A stretch of 64,000 nucleotides of DNA from NCBI RefSeq assembly GCF_003634095.1, contig NZ_RBIR01000001.1:62001-126000 (forward strand), in the 5' to 3' direction. Made by a program: the position numbers and the translations under genes. Shown piece after piece: positions 19,575 through 28,088 of the stretch (its first letter is position 1; each line of letters begins with the position of its first letter). Origin of the DNA: Arthrobacter oryzae. GTDB taxonomy: Bacteria; Actinomycetota; Actinomycetes; Actinomycetales; Micrococcaceae. The notes beneath the pieces were generated by a model, which saw nothing but the letters and a program-made list of their open reading frames with translations, had not been told where the DNA came from and did no database searches.

Positions 19575-19647
19575 GGGGCTGTGGCGCAGCTGGTAGCGCA
19601 CCTGCATGGCATGCAGGGGGTCAGGGGTTCGAGTCCCCTCAGCTCCA
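19575..19647 (+). tRNA. tRNA-Ala (GGC), copy 1
   Basis: A 73-nt cloverleaf without encoded CCA. Acceptor GGGGCTG/CAGCTCC, D-arm GCGC/GCGC, anticodon stem CCTGC/GCAGG with loop ATGGCAT (anticodon GGC) and T-arm AGGGG-TTCGAGT-CCCCT are all intact. It decodes GCC and GCU, the former abundant here. Confidence 0.97.
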
Positions 19648-19653
19648 CCGGAT

Positions 19654-19690
19654 AATCCGCCGGAATCGAAAGATTCCGGCGGATTTTTTT
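19654..19690 (+). terminator. terminator of tRNA-Ala copy 1
   Basis: A perfect 14-bp stem (19654-19667 with 19672-19685), GAAA loop and a 7-T run. A textbook intrinsic terminator. Confidence 0.92.
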
Positions 19691-19773
19691 GTGTCCGCAT
19701 TCTGTCCGAAAAGGTGCCATGCGGTCGCCGCGGGGCCATGCCGGGCAAAGAAAGTCACCGGCCGCCCCGCCGA

Positions 19774-19803
19774 TTGGCGCAGGCGGCGATTCTGGTTTAG
19801 GCT
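19774..19803 (+). promoter_or_regulatory. promoter of tRNA-Ala copy 2
   Basis: TTGGCG (19774-19779), 18-base spacer, TAGGCT (19798-19803). Confidence 0.6.
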
Positions 19804-19844
19804 ATTCAGGTTGCTTCAGGGAAGACGGTTTTCCCGGCAAATGA

Positions 19845-19917
19845 GGGGCTGTGGCGCAGCTGGTAGCGCACCTGCATGGCATGCAGGGGGTCAGGGGTTC
19901 GAGTCCCCTCAGCTCCA
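19845..19917 (+). tRNA. tRNA-Ala (GGC), copy 2
   Basis: Identical over all 73 bases to the copy 270 bases upstream. The promoter and the sequence between promoter and tRNA are related but not identical (both contain TTGCTTC-GGGA). The terminators are unrelated in sequence. Confidence 0.97.
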
Positions 19918-19923
19918 CGAACG

Positions 19924-19957
19924 AAGGGAACCACCGGAGACGGTGGTTCCCTTTTTT
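19924..19957 (+). terminator. terminator of tRNA-Ala copy 2
   Basis: A 13-bp stem (19924-19936 with 19941-19953), GAGA loop and a T-run. Confidence 0.9.
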
Positions 19958-20147
19958 GTGCCCTTTTGCATCCAGCGATTTTCAGGCTGCCTTGAAGGTG
20001 CATCCGTCAAGACCGTCTCAGGACCGGACGTAACAATCTGTCATTTAGGGTCTTCACCCCGAGCGGGAGCTTGCTATCGTCGCTAGGAGACGGCCGCCAT
20101 GCGGCTTTGCTGGAAGGCCATTTCCGGCTCCACGACTAAGGACCATC

Positions 20148-20969
20148 ATGAAGCGCACAGGACTTTCCGTTATCGGCCTCATCGCAGCAGCAGGACTCGC
20201 CCTCGCGGGCTGCGGGTCTGCGTCCACCTCTCCGTCCAGCTCGGCGCCGGCGGCCGGCGCCGACACGTCCCTGAGCGACGTCAAGAGCTCAGGCGTGCTC
20301 AAGGTCGGCACGGAAGGCACCTACAAGCCGTTTACGTTCCACGCCAACGGCAGCGGCGAGCTGACCGGATACGACGTGGAAATCATGAACGCCGTCGCCG
20401 CGAAGCTGGGCGTGAAGCCGGCGTACCAGGAGACGCAGTTCGACGCCATCTTCGCCGGACTCGAGGCCAAACGGTTCGACGTCGTGGCCAACCAGGTGTC
20501 CATCACGGACGAACGCAAGGCGAAGTACGACTTCTCCACCCCCTACACGGTAAGCACGGGCGTGATCGTCACGAAGTCGGACAACAACGGCATCAATTCC
20601 TTCCAGGACCTGCAGGGCAAGACCACCGCGCAGTCCCTGACGAGCAACTGGTACAAACTGGCCCAGCAGAGCGGGGCAAACGTCGAGGCCGTGGAGGGGT
20701 GGGCCCAGGCGATCACGCTGCTAAAGCAGGGCCGTGTCGATGCCACCATCAACGACAAACTGACGTACCTGGACTCCCAGAAGACCAACGATGACGGCAG
20801 CATCAAGATTGCCGCGGAAACCACGGACAAGTCGCTGAGCGCCTTCGCCATGCGCAAGGGATCAACCACCCTGACGGAAGCCATCAACAAGGCCCTCGGG
20901 GAGCTTGCCGCGGACGGGACCCTGACGAAGATCTCCAAGAAGTACTTCGACGCCGACGTCTCGAAGTAG
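20148..20969 (+). CDS. amino acid ABC transporter substrate-binding lipoprotein
   Basis: Extracytoplasmic solute-binding protein of the polar amino acid family 3 (SBP_bac_3). A lipoprotein signal peptide ends in LALAGC with the lipidated Cys at residue 22, so the protein is anchored to the outer face of the membrane. The ligand fold starts near GVLKVGTEGTYKPFTFH and carries the family hallmark GYDVEIMNAVAAKLG. VVANQVSITDERKAKYDFSTPY is close to cystine/polar amino acid binders, but the substrate cannot be fixed. AAGGA 7 bases before ATG. It heads a three-gene operon with permease and ATPase. Confidence 0.92.
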   Translation: MKRTGLSVIGLIAAAGLALAGCGSASTSPSSSAPAAGADTSLSDVKSSGVLKVGTEGTYKPFTFHANGSGELTGYDVEIMNAVAAKLGVKPAYQETQFDAIFAGLEAKRFDVVANQVSITDERKAKYDFSTPYTVSTGVIVTKSDNNGINSFQDLQGKTTAQSLTSNWYKLAQQSGANVEAVEGWAQAITLLKQGRVDATINDKLTYLDSQKTNDDGSIKIAAETTDKSLSAFAMRKGSTTLTEAINKALGELAADGTLTKISKKYFDADVSK

Positions 20970-21005
20970 CCCGGTGCAGGCCGCTGAGGAACGCCGCGTG
21001 CCGGC

Positions 21006-21671
21006 ATGAATATCCACTGGGATCTCGTCTGGTCTTCCCTGGGCCCCCTCCTGACGGGAGCCATTACGGGAACGATTCCGCTGGCGCTGGCGTCGTTCAG
21101 CCTGGGCCTGCTGCTGGCCCTGCTGGTCGCCCTCATGCGGCTGAGCCGCAATCGCGTGGTTTCCGCGGTCGCAAGGATCTACATCTCCGTGATCCGCGGA
21201 ACCCCGCTGCTGGTCCAGCTGTTCGTCATTTTCTACGGCCTGCCCTCTGTCGGAATCACCATCAGCCCTTGGCCCAGTGCCATCATCGCGTTCTCGCTGA
21301 ACGTCGGCGGCTATGCCGCCGAGGTCATCCGGGCGGCCATCCTGTCCGTCCCCAAGGGGCAGTGGGAGGCCGGGCACACCATCGGGATGTCTCGCCGGCA
21401 GACGCTGGTACGGATCATCTTGCCGCAGGCCGCCCGGGTATCGGTCCCGCCGCTGTCCAACACCTTCATCAGCCTGGTCAAGGACACCTCGCTGGCCTCG
21501 CTGATCCTCGTCACCGAGCTGTTCCGCGTTGCGCAGCAGGTGGCGGCCTTCAGCCAGGAGTTCATGCTGCTGTACCTGGAAGCGGCCGTGATCTACTGGG
21601 TCATCTGCCTCGTCCTGGCCGGCGGACAATCCGCCCTTGAGAAGAGATTGGACCGCTATGTCGCCCACTGA
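21006..21671 (+). CDS. amino acid ABC transporter permease (HisM/TcyB type)
   Basis: Membrane subunit of 221 residues with about five helices. The binding-protein-dependent transport signature is present: [20 protein letters not shown] and the ATPase-contacting EAA loop [22 protein letters not shown]. The early motif [13 protein letters not shown] is typical of polar amino acid permeases. A single permease implies a homodimer. The ATG is 36 bases after the binding-protein gene. Its end overlaps the ATPase gene by 14 bases, indicating translational coupling. Confidence 0.93.
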   Translation: MNIHWDLVWSSLGPLLTGAITGTIPLALASFSLGLLLALLVALMRLSRNRVVSAVARIYISVIRGTPLLVQLFVIFYGLPSVGITISPWPSAIIAFSLNVGGYAAEVIRAAILSVPKGQWEAGHTIGMSRRQTLVRIILPQAARVSVPPLSNTFISLVKDTSLASLILVTELFRVAQQVAAFSQEFMLLYLEAAVIYWVICLVLAGGQSALEKRLDRYVAH

Positions 21672-22455
21672 AACGCCGACGCCGGACTCCGCCACGCCGG
21701 ACGCCGCCCTGTTGACGGTCACAGGCCTGCGCAAGGCCTTTGGCGACCATGTTGTGCTCAAATCCATCGATCTCGAGGTCCGCCGCGGCGAAGTTGTCAC
21801 CTTGATCGGGCCCTCCGGATCAGGGAAAACGACCGTGCTGCGGTGCCTGAACGGCCTCGAGGTGCCTGACGCCGGCGTCGCGGAGTTCGCGGGGCAACTC
21901 ACCGTGGACTTCTCCACTCCGGCGGCCAAAAAGCAGGTTTCCGCCCTGCGGGACCGCAGCGCCATGGTGTTCCAGCACTACAACCTCTTCCCGCACAAGA
22001 CCGTCCTGGAGAATGTGATCGAGGGCCCGGTCCAGGTGCAGAAGCGGCCCAAGGCCGAGGCGATCCAGGACGCGCGGGAGCTGCTGGCCCGGGTCGGCCT
22101 CGCCGACAAGGAGAACAGCTATCCCTTCGAGCTGTCCGGCGGCCAGCAGCAGCGGGTGGGCATCGTGCGGGCACTGGCCCTGCGCCCGCAGCTGTTGCTC
22201 TTCGACGAGCCGACGTCGGCGCTGGACCCGGAGCTGGTGGGCGAGGTCCTGTCCGTCATCAAGGAACTGGCGGACGAAGGCTGGACCATGGTGGTGGTCA
22301 CCCACGAACTCGCATTCGCCCGCGAGGTGGCCGATGAAGTCATCTTCATGGACGGCGGCGTGGTGGTCGAACGCGGCCACCCGGACACCGTCCTGCGTGA
22401 CCCGCGGGAGGAACGGACCCGGCAGTTCGTGGACCGGCTGCTGAACCCGTTCTGA
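21658..22455 (+). CDS. amino acid ABC transporter ATP-binding protein
   Basis: Cytoplasmic ATPase powering the importer. Of 265 residues, the Walker [11 protein letters not shown]-loop [11 protein letters not shown], signature LSGGQQQR, Walker [15 protein letters not shown] and H-loop VVTHE are all intact. The first ~20 residues are a polar extension. ATG 21658 is used because it lies inside the end of the permease gene, with GAGAAGAG about 11 bases upstream. The nearest homologue type is the YecC/GlnQ class. Confidence 0.94.
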   Translation: MSPTETPTPDSATPDAALLTVTGLRKAFGDHVVLKSIDLEVRRGEVVTLIGPSGSGKTTVLRCLNGLEVPDAGVAEFAGQLTVDFSTPAAKKQVSALRDRSAMVFQHYNLFPHKTVLENVIEGPVQVQKRPKAEAIQDARELLARVGLADKENSYPFELSGGQQQRVGIVRALALRPQLLLFDEPTSALDPELVGEVLSVIKELADEGWTMVVVTHELAFAREVADEVIFMDGGVVVERGHPDTVLRDPREERTRQFVDRLLNPF

Positions 22456-22515
22456 CACGCTCCCACCCGGGGCGGTCCGCCAGCGAAGTCAACGCTAAAG
22501 TGCAACGGGGGCGAC

Positions 22516-22528
22516 TAAACTTGGTCGG
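22516..22528 (+). promoter_or_regulatory. -10 element and leaderless start of the YjdM-like gene
   Basis: TAAACT (22516-22521) is followed by 7 bases and the GTG start. There is no Shine-Dalgarno sequence. Confidence 0.5.
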
Positions 22529-22888
22529 GTGAACGACTCCCTGCCTCCGTGCCCCGAATGCTCCAGCGAATACACCTATGAAATGGGGGCGCTCCTGGTC
22601 TGCCCAGAGTGCGCTCACGAATGGGCAGCGTCCGCGGAGACCGACACGGGCACCGGCGCGCCGGGGCCCGCTGTCGTCAAGGACGCGGTGGGCAACGTCC
22701 TCGCCGACGGCGACACCGTCACAGTGGTCAAAGACCTGAAGGTCAAGGGCAGCTCGACCGTGATCAAAGTCGGCACCAAGGTCCGCGGCATCCGTCTGGT
22801 CAACGGCGTGGGTGACCACGACATCGACTGCAAGGTGGACGGGGTAGGCCCCATGCAGCTCAAGTCCAGCGTCGTGAAGAAGATCTGA
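22529..22888 (+). CDS. YjdM/PhnA-like zinc-ribbon protein
   Basis: Small soluble protein of 119 residues. The N-terminal zinc ribbon has two CPEC pairs ([21 protein letters not shown]) that hold one Zn. The C-terminal half is a beta domain with the family-typical [25 protein letters not shown] and [26 protein letters not shown]. This family was once annotated as alkylphosphonate uptake protein PhnA, but its role is not established and it is not phosphonoacetate hydrolase. Its final 18 bases are the first unit of a tandem repeat that continues past the stop. Confidence 0.9.
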   Translation: MNDSLPPCPECSSEYTYEMGALLVCPECAHEWAASAETDTGTGAPGPAVVKDAVGNVLADGDTVTVVKDLKVKGSSTVIKVGTKVRGIRLVNGVGDHDIDCKVDGVGPMQLKSSVVKKI

Positions 22889-22924
22889 GTGGTCAAGAAG
22901 ATCTGAGTCGTCAGAATGATCTGA
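22871..22924 (+). repeat. 18-bp tandem array x3 starting on the YjdM-like stop codon
   Basis: Units 22871-22888, 22889-22906 and 22907-22924 each have the form GTSGTSA(A/G)(G/A)A(A/T)GATCTGA. The first unit encodes the protein's last residues VVKKI and its TGA. The two downstream copies are outside the gene but keep the same phase. It is related to the array at 24769-24876. Confidence 0.85.
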
Positions 22925-23346
22925 GCAGCGGCGGCCCGGGTAGAAACTCCGTACAGATCCGAGTTGTCCCGCGTGGCCCCCTGCGCCCATTCAAGTAGCG
23001 GCCACATGGCCGTCGCCAGAACTCGAGTATTGGTTACGCGTGTGCCCAAAAGTCTCCGCCCTTAGGGTGGTGGTCATCGCCAGTTGCCAGGCGCAACTGG
23101 GCTGTCGGAAGCGGGTCTCTCACATGTGCAATCGGACCATCCCCTTGATCACATACGCACTCCCGCACGGCGGCACACCCGCGCCGTAATTTGCTGCACG
23201 GACTCCATGGACCGGGGCAAGCGGACCTGGGGTTTGGAGCGGCTTAGCCCGCTCGCTATTCAGTATTGGCTCGCTGTTCAGCATCGAACGGCGCCGGCTG
23301 CATCCCGGGAGCTGAACTACAGATCAAGATGGGGGAGGGCAGACTG
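22925..23346. other. intergenic region, no gene recognised
   Basis: No convincing coding sequence or structured RNA was found on either strand. A degenerate copy of the 18-bp unit (ACAGATCCGAG) may lie at 22953-22963. GGGGGAGGGC just before 23347 is the ribosome-binding site of the next gene. Confidence 0.5.
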
Positions 23347-24786
23347 ATGGGAAAACTCTTTCGACTGTTTCTGGCCATTGCGCTCGGCATACCGCTGGCG
23401 GGGTCGCTTGCATTTAACGGCGCGCCGGCTTTAGCAGCCGCAGCCTGCACATCGGGCACGCCGGCGCCCGCCGATCCCTATCCCGGGACCACAGCGGCTG
23501 CCACGAACTTTGAGTCGGGCTCCTTGTCGCCGTTCACCTCCTTCACCGCGGTCACGGGAACGGTGTCCGTCTCCTCGGCCTTTTCGCACTCTCCGGGCTG
23601 CTCGGCATATCTGCATGCAACGACGGACAAGGGCTCAATCGCCAATATGTCGGTCGGGCTGGCCTCCGGGATGAAGGAAGCGTACGCGGACGGCTGGTTC
23701 GACATCACCAAAGAGGGCGTAGCGGGGAACAACGTTCCGTATTTCCGCTTCTTCTCCGGCGGCATCAGGTATGCCGACGTCTTCCGGGACAACGCCAGCC
23801 ACGCCCTCGTGCTCCGGACGCTCGGGACGACGGGCGCGCAGCCGTACGTCTACAACACTCTGGTGCCAACTGTCGCCTTGGGCACCTGGCATCACCTGGT
23901 AATGCACGTCGTACCCAAAGGTGCGGCCACCGGGTTGCAGATCTGGTGGGACGGCAAATCCGTGTTTGCCCAAACGGTCAACATCAGCGCGACGACCTTC
24001 GACAAACTACAACTCGGGGCCGAGCACGATCAGCAGATGGGCGACATTTACGCCGACGATGTGATCGTCAACAGCGGCTCCGAGACTCCGGGGCCGGTGC
24101 CCGGTACGCTCCCCGGCGGAGGCGGGGGAGTGACGGTCCCGGCGGCGGCCGCCACCGCGATCAAGGCGGCTGCGGCCGCGAAGCCGGCCCTTGGATCGTC
24201 GACCGCATCGATCGTCTGCGGCCTGGTCAAGGGTGGTTGTTACCAGAGCTTCCAGGCCGGCGCCGTCCACTACGCCCCGGGCGTGGGGGCGTTCGCCACC
24301 TGGCGAGGCATCCGGACCGCCTGGGGCAAAGTGGGCTACGAAAAGGGCAAACTGGGGTACCCGACCGGCAACGAAGTCTGCGGGCTGCGCAACGGCGGTT
24401 GTTACCAGAGCTTCCAGGGCGGCACCATCCACTACGCTCCGGGCGTGGGGGCGTTCGCCACCTGGGGCGGCATCCGGACCGCGTGGGGCAAGGTGGGCTA
24501 CGAAAAAGGCAAACTCGGGTACCCGCTCAGCAATGAAATCTGTGGGCTGCGCAACGGCGGTTGCTACCAGGGGTTCCAGGGCGGCACTATCCACTACGCT
24601 CCCGGCGTGGGGGCGTTCGCCACCTGGGGTGCCATTCGGGCCGCCTGGGGCACCCAAGGCTACGAAAGGGGACGGCTGGGCTATCCCACAACCAACGAGT
24701 TCCCCACCGGCGGCGGCAGCGTCGCGCAGAAATTTCAGGGCGGTCGGATCTCCTGGTCCCCGGGCACCGGCACCAAGATCACCTAA
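23347..24786 (+). CDS. secreted protein: concanavalin-like lectin domain plus LGFP repeats
   Basis: Exported protein of 479 residues. The Sec signal peptide (~1-34) is basic, then hydrophobic, and ends near ALAAAA. Residues ~45-245 resemble a LamG/concanavalin-A-like beta-sandwich (TNFESGSLSPFTSF, ADGWFDITKEG, WHHLVMHVVPKG, DIYADDVIVN). A Gly-rich linker leads to four LGFP repeats with the signature KLGYP(x)NE, a module tied to cell-wall and mycolate-layer proteins in actinobacteria. The first three repeats are in exact 162-base period. The start is ATG 23347, with GGAGGG upstream. Carbohydrate or wall binding is likely. No catalytic motif is seen. Confidence 0.82.
   Translation: MGKLFRLFLAIALGIPLAGSLAFNGAPALAAAACTSGTPAPADPYPGTTAAATNFESGSLSPFTSFTAVTGTVSVSSAFSHSPGCSAYLHATTDKGSIANMSVGLASGMKEAYADGWFDITKEGVAGNNVPYFRFFSGGIRYADVFRDNASHALVLRTLGTTGAQPYVYNTLVPTVALGTWHHLVMHVVPKGAATGLQIWWDGKSVFAQTVNISATTFDKLQLGAEHDQQMGDIYADDVIVNSGSETPGPVPGTLPGGGGGVTVPAAAATAIKAAAAAKPALGSSTASIVCGLVKGGCYQSFQAGAVHYAPGVGAFATWRGIRTAWGKVGYEKGKLGYPTGNEVCGLRNGGCYQSFQGGTIHYAPGVGAFATWGGIRTAWGKVGYEKGKLGYPLSNEICGLRNGGCYQGFQGGTIHYAPGVGAFATWGAIRAAWGTQGYERGRLGYPTTNEFPTGGGSVAQKFQGGRISWSPGTGTKIT
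24214..24699 (+). repeat. three 162-bp in-frame repeats encoding LGFP modules
   Basis: Units begin at 24214, 24376 and 24538 and are nearly identical in DNA, including silent positions (for example CGCAACGGCGGTTG and GGCGTGGGGGCGTTCGCC). They are therefore recent duplications or are kept alike by conversion. A fourth module from 24700 is diverged. Confidence 0.88.
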
Positions 24787-24876
24787 GTACACCGAAATTA
24801 CTTAGGCCACCAGGATGACCTAGGCCACCAGGATGACCTAGGACACCAGGATGACCTACTCCACCAGCATGACCGA
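24769..24876 (+). repeat. 18-bp tandem array x6 starting on the LGFP-gene stop codon
   Basis: Units start at 24769 (the gene's last 18 bases, ending TAA), 24787, 24805, 24823, 24841 and 24859. The core units read GGCCACCAGGATGACCTA. Unit 24805 and unit 24823 are identical, and the outer units decay. Compared with the array at 22907, a one-base-shifted alignment gives 12 of 19 identities, and all differences are transitions. Confidence 0.88.
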
Positions 24877-24886
24877 GTGAGCAGGC

Positions 24887-24911
24887 GCGGGTTCAATTCC
24901 CGCCCCTGCCG
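24887..24911 (+). other. tRNA 3'-end-like fragment (T-arm plus acceptor strand)
   Basis: GCGGG-TTCAATT-CCCGC forms a 5-bp stem and 7-base loop matching the T-loop consensus TTCRANY. CCCTGCC and a discriminator-like G follow. No matching 5' half is found nearby. It may be the residue of a tRNA gene or of an integration event. It could also be a chance hairpin. Confidence 0.4.
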
Positions 24912-25072
24912 CCTCGGCGGGAATCCGCATCCTGCAGGTCCGGACCGGTATCCGGTATAACGTAAAACGTGAGACATCAACCCTGCTGTGCAGCACCAGG
25001 GGACGGCGGACACGCCCCGGCTCACACCAGCTCTATGACCCAGGCCCAAGAAGAAACGGCGGCACAACGCGC

Positions 25073-26239
25073 GTGGCGGACACCAACTTCGAATCCCTCT
25101 TTGCCCGGCTGAGACGATTCCCGGACGTCGAGGCCGCCAACCTGCAGGCATGGGACGCCACGGACAAGCTCCTGCTGGAAACAGCGGTTGAGATGCACGC
25201 GGCCGCCATGCCGCACCCCGGGGCACGGCTCGCCGTGGTGGGGGACCGGTACGGGGCCCTGACCCTCGGAGCACTGACCCTTGGCGCACCAAACCTTGGT
25301 GAGGGCGGCGTCCGGGTCCATCAGGACCTCATCACCGGAGAGCGGGCGCTCCGGTCCAACGCGGACGCCTTGGGAATCGACGCAAATTTCGAACAACTCC
25401 CGTTGGGCGCGGAACTTCTGGATGGCGCCTCCTTGGTCCTGCTCCAGCTGCCCCGCTCCCTCGCGGAACTCGAGGAGATCGCCGACGCCGTCGCCCGCTA
25501 CGCGGCGCCCGACGTTGTGCTGGTGGCGGGCGGCCGCGTCAAACACATGAGCCTGGGCATGAACGCCGTGCTGGCACGCTACTTCGAGGACGTCCAGCCC
25601 CAACTGGCCCGGCAGAAATCGCGGCTCCTGCTCGCCCGGCGCCCCAAGCCCGTCCCGGCCGTGCCACCCTTTCCGGTCACCGGGACGAACGAGGAGCTGG
25701 GGCTGGCCGTCTGTGCCCGGGGAGCCGTCTTCGCCGGCACCGGGCTGGATATCGGCACCAGGTTCCTGCTGGACTTCCTGCCGCAGATGCCCCCCGTCAC
25801 GCATGCCATTGACCTGGGCTGCGGCACAGGAATCCTGGCCGCGATGTACGCCCGGGCCAACCCGGCGGCCCGCGTCACCGCCACGGACCGGTCCGCGGCC
25901 GCCATCGACTCGGCCCTCGCCACGGCCCGCGCCAACGGACTGGATGCCCGGATCGATGTCCTCCAGGACGACGCCATGAGCTCCCTGCCGGATGCCAGCG
26001 CCGACCTGATCCTGCTCAACCCGCCCTTCCACCTGGAGGCAGCCGTCCACGCCGGCGCCGGGATCAAGCTGATCGAGGCGGCCGGCAGGGTGCTCGCCCC
26101 CGGCGGGGAACTCTGGACCGTCTTCAACAGCCACCTGCACTACCGGCCTGCGCTCGAACGCCTGATCGGGCCGACCCGCGAGGTCGGCAGGAACCCGAAG
26201 TTCACCGTGACGGCGAGCGTCCGCGGACCGCACACCTGA
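25073..26239 (+). CDS. class I SAM-dependent methyltransferase, RsmC/RlmG-like
   Basis: Probable rRNA guanine-N2 methyltransferase of 388 residues. The N-terminal half is a degenerate methyltransferase-like domain (~1-190). The C-terminal half is the active Rossmann fold, with SAM-binding DLGCGTGILAAMYARA and the catalytic NPPFHLE, the N-P-P-F signature of N2-guanine methyltransferases. The two-domain arrangement and length match RlmG/RsmC. Which rRNA it modifies cannot be told. The start is GTG 25073. A short in-frame duplication (ALTLGALTLGA) lies near residues 63-73. Confidence 0.85.
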   Translation: MADTNFESLFARLRRFPDVEAANLQAWDATDKLLLETAVEMHAAAMPHPGARLAVVGDRYGALTLGALTLGAPNLGEGGVRVHQDLITGERALRSNADALGIDANFEQLPLGAELLDGASLVLLQLPRSLAELEEIADAVARYAAPDVVLVAGGRVKHMSLGMNAVLARYFEDVQPQLARQKSRLLLARRPKPVPAVPPFPVTGTNEELGLAVCARGAVFAGTGLDIGTRFLLDFLPQMPPVTHAIDLGCGTGILAAMYARANPAARVTATDRSAAAIDSALATARANGLDARIDVLQDDAMSSLPDASADLILLNPPFHLEAAVHAGAGIKLIEAAGRVLAPGGELWTVFNSHLHYRPALERLIGPTREVGRNPKFTVTASVRGPHT

Positions 26240-26337
26240 AACATTCGGTTAGGACAGCGGATGTGTGGGCGCACGCCTGCACGTAACGTACGATTCTGAC
26301 AAGTGCTGTGCGTGGCCAAAGACGTTTAGAGGTATCA

Positions 26338-27591
26338 GTGACCGAGATCCGGCAACCTTCGCCGAAGCGGGGAACCAACCTACCGAAGATGGGGGATTTC
26401 AACCTCACGGTCATCCTCGACGCCATCCGCCGCGCCCCGGGCGGCCTGAGCCGCGTGGAACTGGCGCAGATCGTCGGGCTGTCGCCGCAGACCATTTCCA
26501 ACATTTCCCGCCGCCTGCTGGACCAGCACCTGATTGTCGAGGCCGGCAAGGAAGGCACCGGCCCGGGCAAACCGCGGACCATGCTGCGGCTCAATCCTGC
26601 GGGGATGTACGCCGTGGGCGTCCATCTGGACCCGGCCGTGCTCACGTTCGTGGTGCTGGACCTCCTCGGCGCCGTCGTCAGGCACTCACGGATCTCCACT
26701 CCTCCCGGCACCGATCCCCGGGCGATCATCGACACCATCGCCGCCGAAATCAGGGGGCTCATCGCGGATTCCGGGGTGGACCCGGCCCGGATCGCCGGGC
26801 TGGGGGTTGCCTCGCCGGGCCCCATCGACCTCAATGAGGGCGCGGTGGTGGACCCGCCGCTGCTGCCGGGCTGGGACCACGTCGGGCTCCGGGCCGCCCT
26901 GACCGCGGCCACCGGCCTGTCCACCCTGATGGACAAGGACGTGACCAGCGCGGCCGTGGCGGAAACGTGGGCCGGCGGCCCCAGCGGCGAGGGCAGCTTT
27001 GTCTTTATGTATATGGGCACCGGGATCGGCTGCGGGATTGTCCTAAATGACGAGGTGGTCCGCGGGACCTCGGGCAACGCCGGGGAGATCGGTCACATCA
27101 TCGTGGACCCCGACGGTGCGCTCTGCGACTGCGGCCAGCGCGGCTGCGTGAAGGTCTCGGCCATTCCGCAGGTCCTCGTCGCGAAGGCCGAGGCCGCCGG
27201 GGTGCTGGATGGTCCGGGCCAGGTCCGGAGCGCGCCCGCAGTCCAGGAGCGTTTCGCCCAGCTGTGCGAGCTCGCCTACGGCGGCAACGAACAGGCCATG
27301 GAAATCATCGCCGGATCTGCCGTGCTGGTGGCCCGTGCCGTCTCGGCCGTCACCAACGCACTGGACGTCGAGCGCGTGGTGTTCGGCGGTCCGTTCTGGA
27401 CGTGCCTGTCAGCGGCGTACCTCGAACAGATGCCCGGGCTTATTGAAGCCAACAGCGCCACCCGGAAGATTCACGGCATAGAGGTTGTGGGCACGGGCGT
27501 GGGGGACGACGTCGGCGCCGTCGGAGCAGCCTGCCTCGTGCTGGAACACACCTTGGCGCCCCGCTCGCAGCGGCTGCTCCTGGGAAGCTAA
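26338..27591 (+). CDS. ROK family transcriptional regulator
   Basis: DNA-binding repressor of the NagC/Mlc type, 417 residues. The N-terminal winged helix (LSRVELAQIVGLSPQTISNISRRLL, ~40-65) is followed by a ROK sugar-kinase-like domain (~95-415). The domain has GLGVASPGPIDL, TGIGCGIVLN and the zinc-binding GHIIVDPDGALCDCGQRGC. The sugar ligand is unknown and no sugar transporter is adjacent, so targets may be distant. The start is GTG 26338 with AGAGG 5 bases upstream. ACGTAACGTAC (26281-26291) about 50 bases upstream is a possible operator half-site pair. Confidence 0.9.
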   Translation: MTEIRQPSPKRGTNLPKMGDFNLTVILDAIRRAPGGLSRVELAQIVGLSPQTISNISRRLLDQHLIVEAGKEGTGPGKPRTMLRLNPAGMYAVGVHLDPAVLTFVVLDLLGAVVRHSRISTPPGTDPRAIIDTIAAEIRGLIADSGVDPARIAGLGVASPGPIDLNEGAVVDPPLLPGWDHVGLRAALTAATGLSTLMDKDVTSAAVAETWAGGPSGEGSFVFMYMGTGIGCGIVLNDEVVRGTSGNAGEIGHIIVDPDGALCDCGQRGCVKVSAIPQVLVAKAEAAGVLDGPGQVRSAPAVQERFAQLCELAYGGNEQAMEIIAGSAVLVARAVSAVTNALDVERVVFGGPFWTCLSAAYLEQMPGLIEANSATRKIHGIEVVGTGVGDDVGAVGAACLVLEHTLAPRSQRLLLGS

Positions 27592-27619
27592 TAGGAAGCT
27601 AGGGCGGGCCGGGCAGGAG

Positions 27620-27817
27620 TCAGTCGATGTCTTCTACCACCGTCCCGAAGGGGATGGTTGGGTCCAGATGCGCCTGATGGCCGTGTGGAAGGACGAGGAT
27701 CCGGACTCCGTGCGTCTTCTCTGCGGCCGACTGCATGAGGACCGGCCGGACGGTGTTGATGAAACTCTCGCTCTTGCCGGCGAGGTACTCCTGGTAGCTG
27801 GCTGGAAGCTGAATCAT
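27620..27817 (-). CDS. small hypothetical protein
   Basis: 65-residue minus-strand protein (starts MIQLPASYQEYLAGKSESF, ends IPFGTVVEDID) with natural-looking composition and no low complexity. The start at 27817 is chosen because upstream in-frame sequence has atypical composition. The ribosome-binding site is weak. It is convergent with the ROK gene. No family is recognised. Confidence 0.5.
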   Translation of the reverse strand: MIQLPASYQEYLAGKSESFINTVRPVLMQSAAEKTHGVRILVLPHGHQAHLDPTIPFGTVVEDID

Positions 27818-28013
27818 GGCAACAGGATAGTCCTGACCGGAGGCGATGGGGAGGGCATCCGGGAGCGCGACCGGGCGACGGAATCGGCCCGGTGGGCGAA
27901 CATAATTCCGCGGCGACCCACAAATAACCGTAAAGGTGCGTCTTAATTCGGACACCGACTTGAAGGGCCCCGAGATTGGGCCTTAGAGTTCTATACAAGT
28001 TACCTCAGTAACG

Positions 28014-28088
28014 TGTCAGCGATCCTCCGTTGACGGCTTGCCCCAGGGCGGCCCAGGAGGGTGTGGGTGCCCCCATGTGGGCCTGACA
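28014..28088 (+). promoter_or_regulatory. candidate structured RNA leader before metF-metE
   Basis: The outer helix TGTCAG (28014-28019) / CTGACA (28083-28088) encloses CCTCC (28024-28028) / GGAGG (28056-28060) and two C/G-rich hairpins, about 140 bases before metF. The leader is therefore foldable as a multi-stem element. Methionine genes are often under SAM-type riboswitches, but the conserved SAM-I/IV core (GGCAACCC) is absent. Identity is open. Confidence 0.35.

Noticed and set aside
19448..20086. 212-codon plus-strand frame covering both tRNA genes
   Set aside because: Runs through two tRNAs and a terminator. The repeated peptide is just the translated tRNA.
24769..24876. CRISPR array
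   Set aside because: Repeats are directly abutting 18-mers without spacers, and there are no cas genes.
24798..25292. 164-codon minus-strand frame with RSSWWP repeats
   Set aside because: The repeats are the antisense reading of the 18-bp array, and part is antisense to the T-arm-like hairpin. Composition is not protein-like.
28014..28088. SAM-IV or SAM-I riboswitch before metF
   Set aside because: The expected conserved core (GGCAACCC and the pseudoknot partners) is not present. Kept only as an unidentified structured leader.
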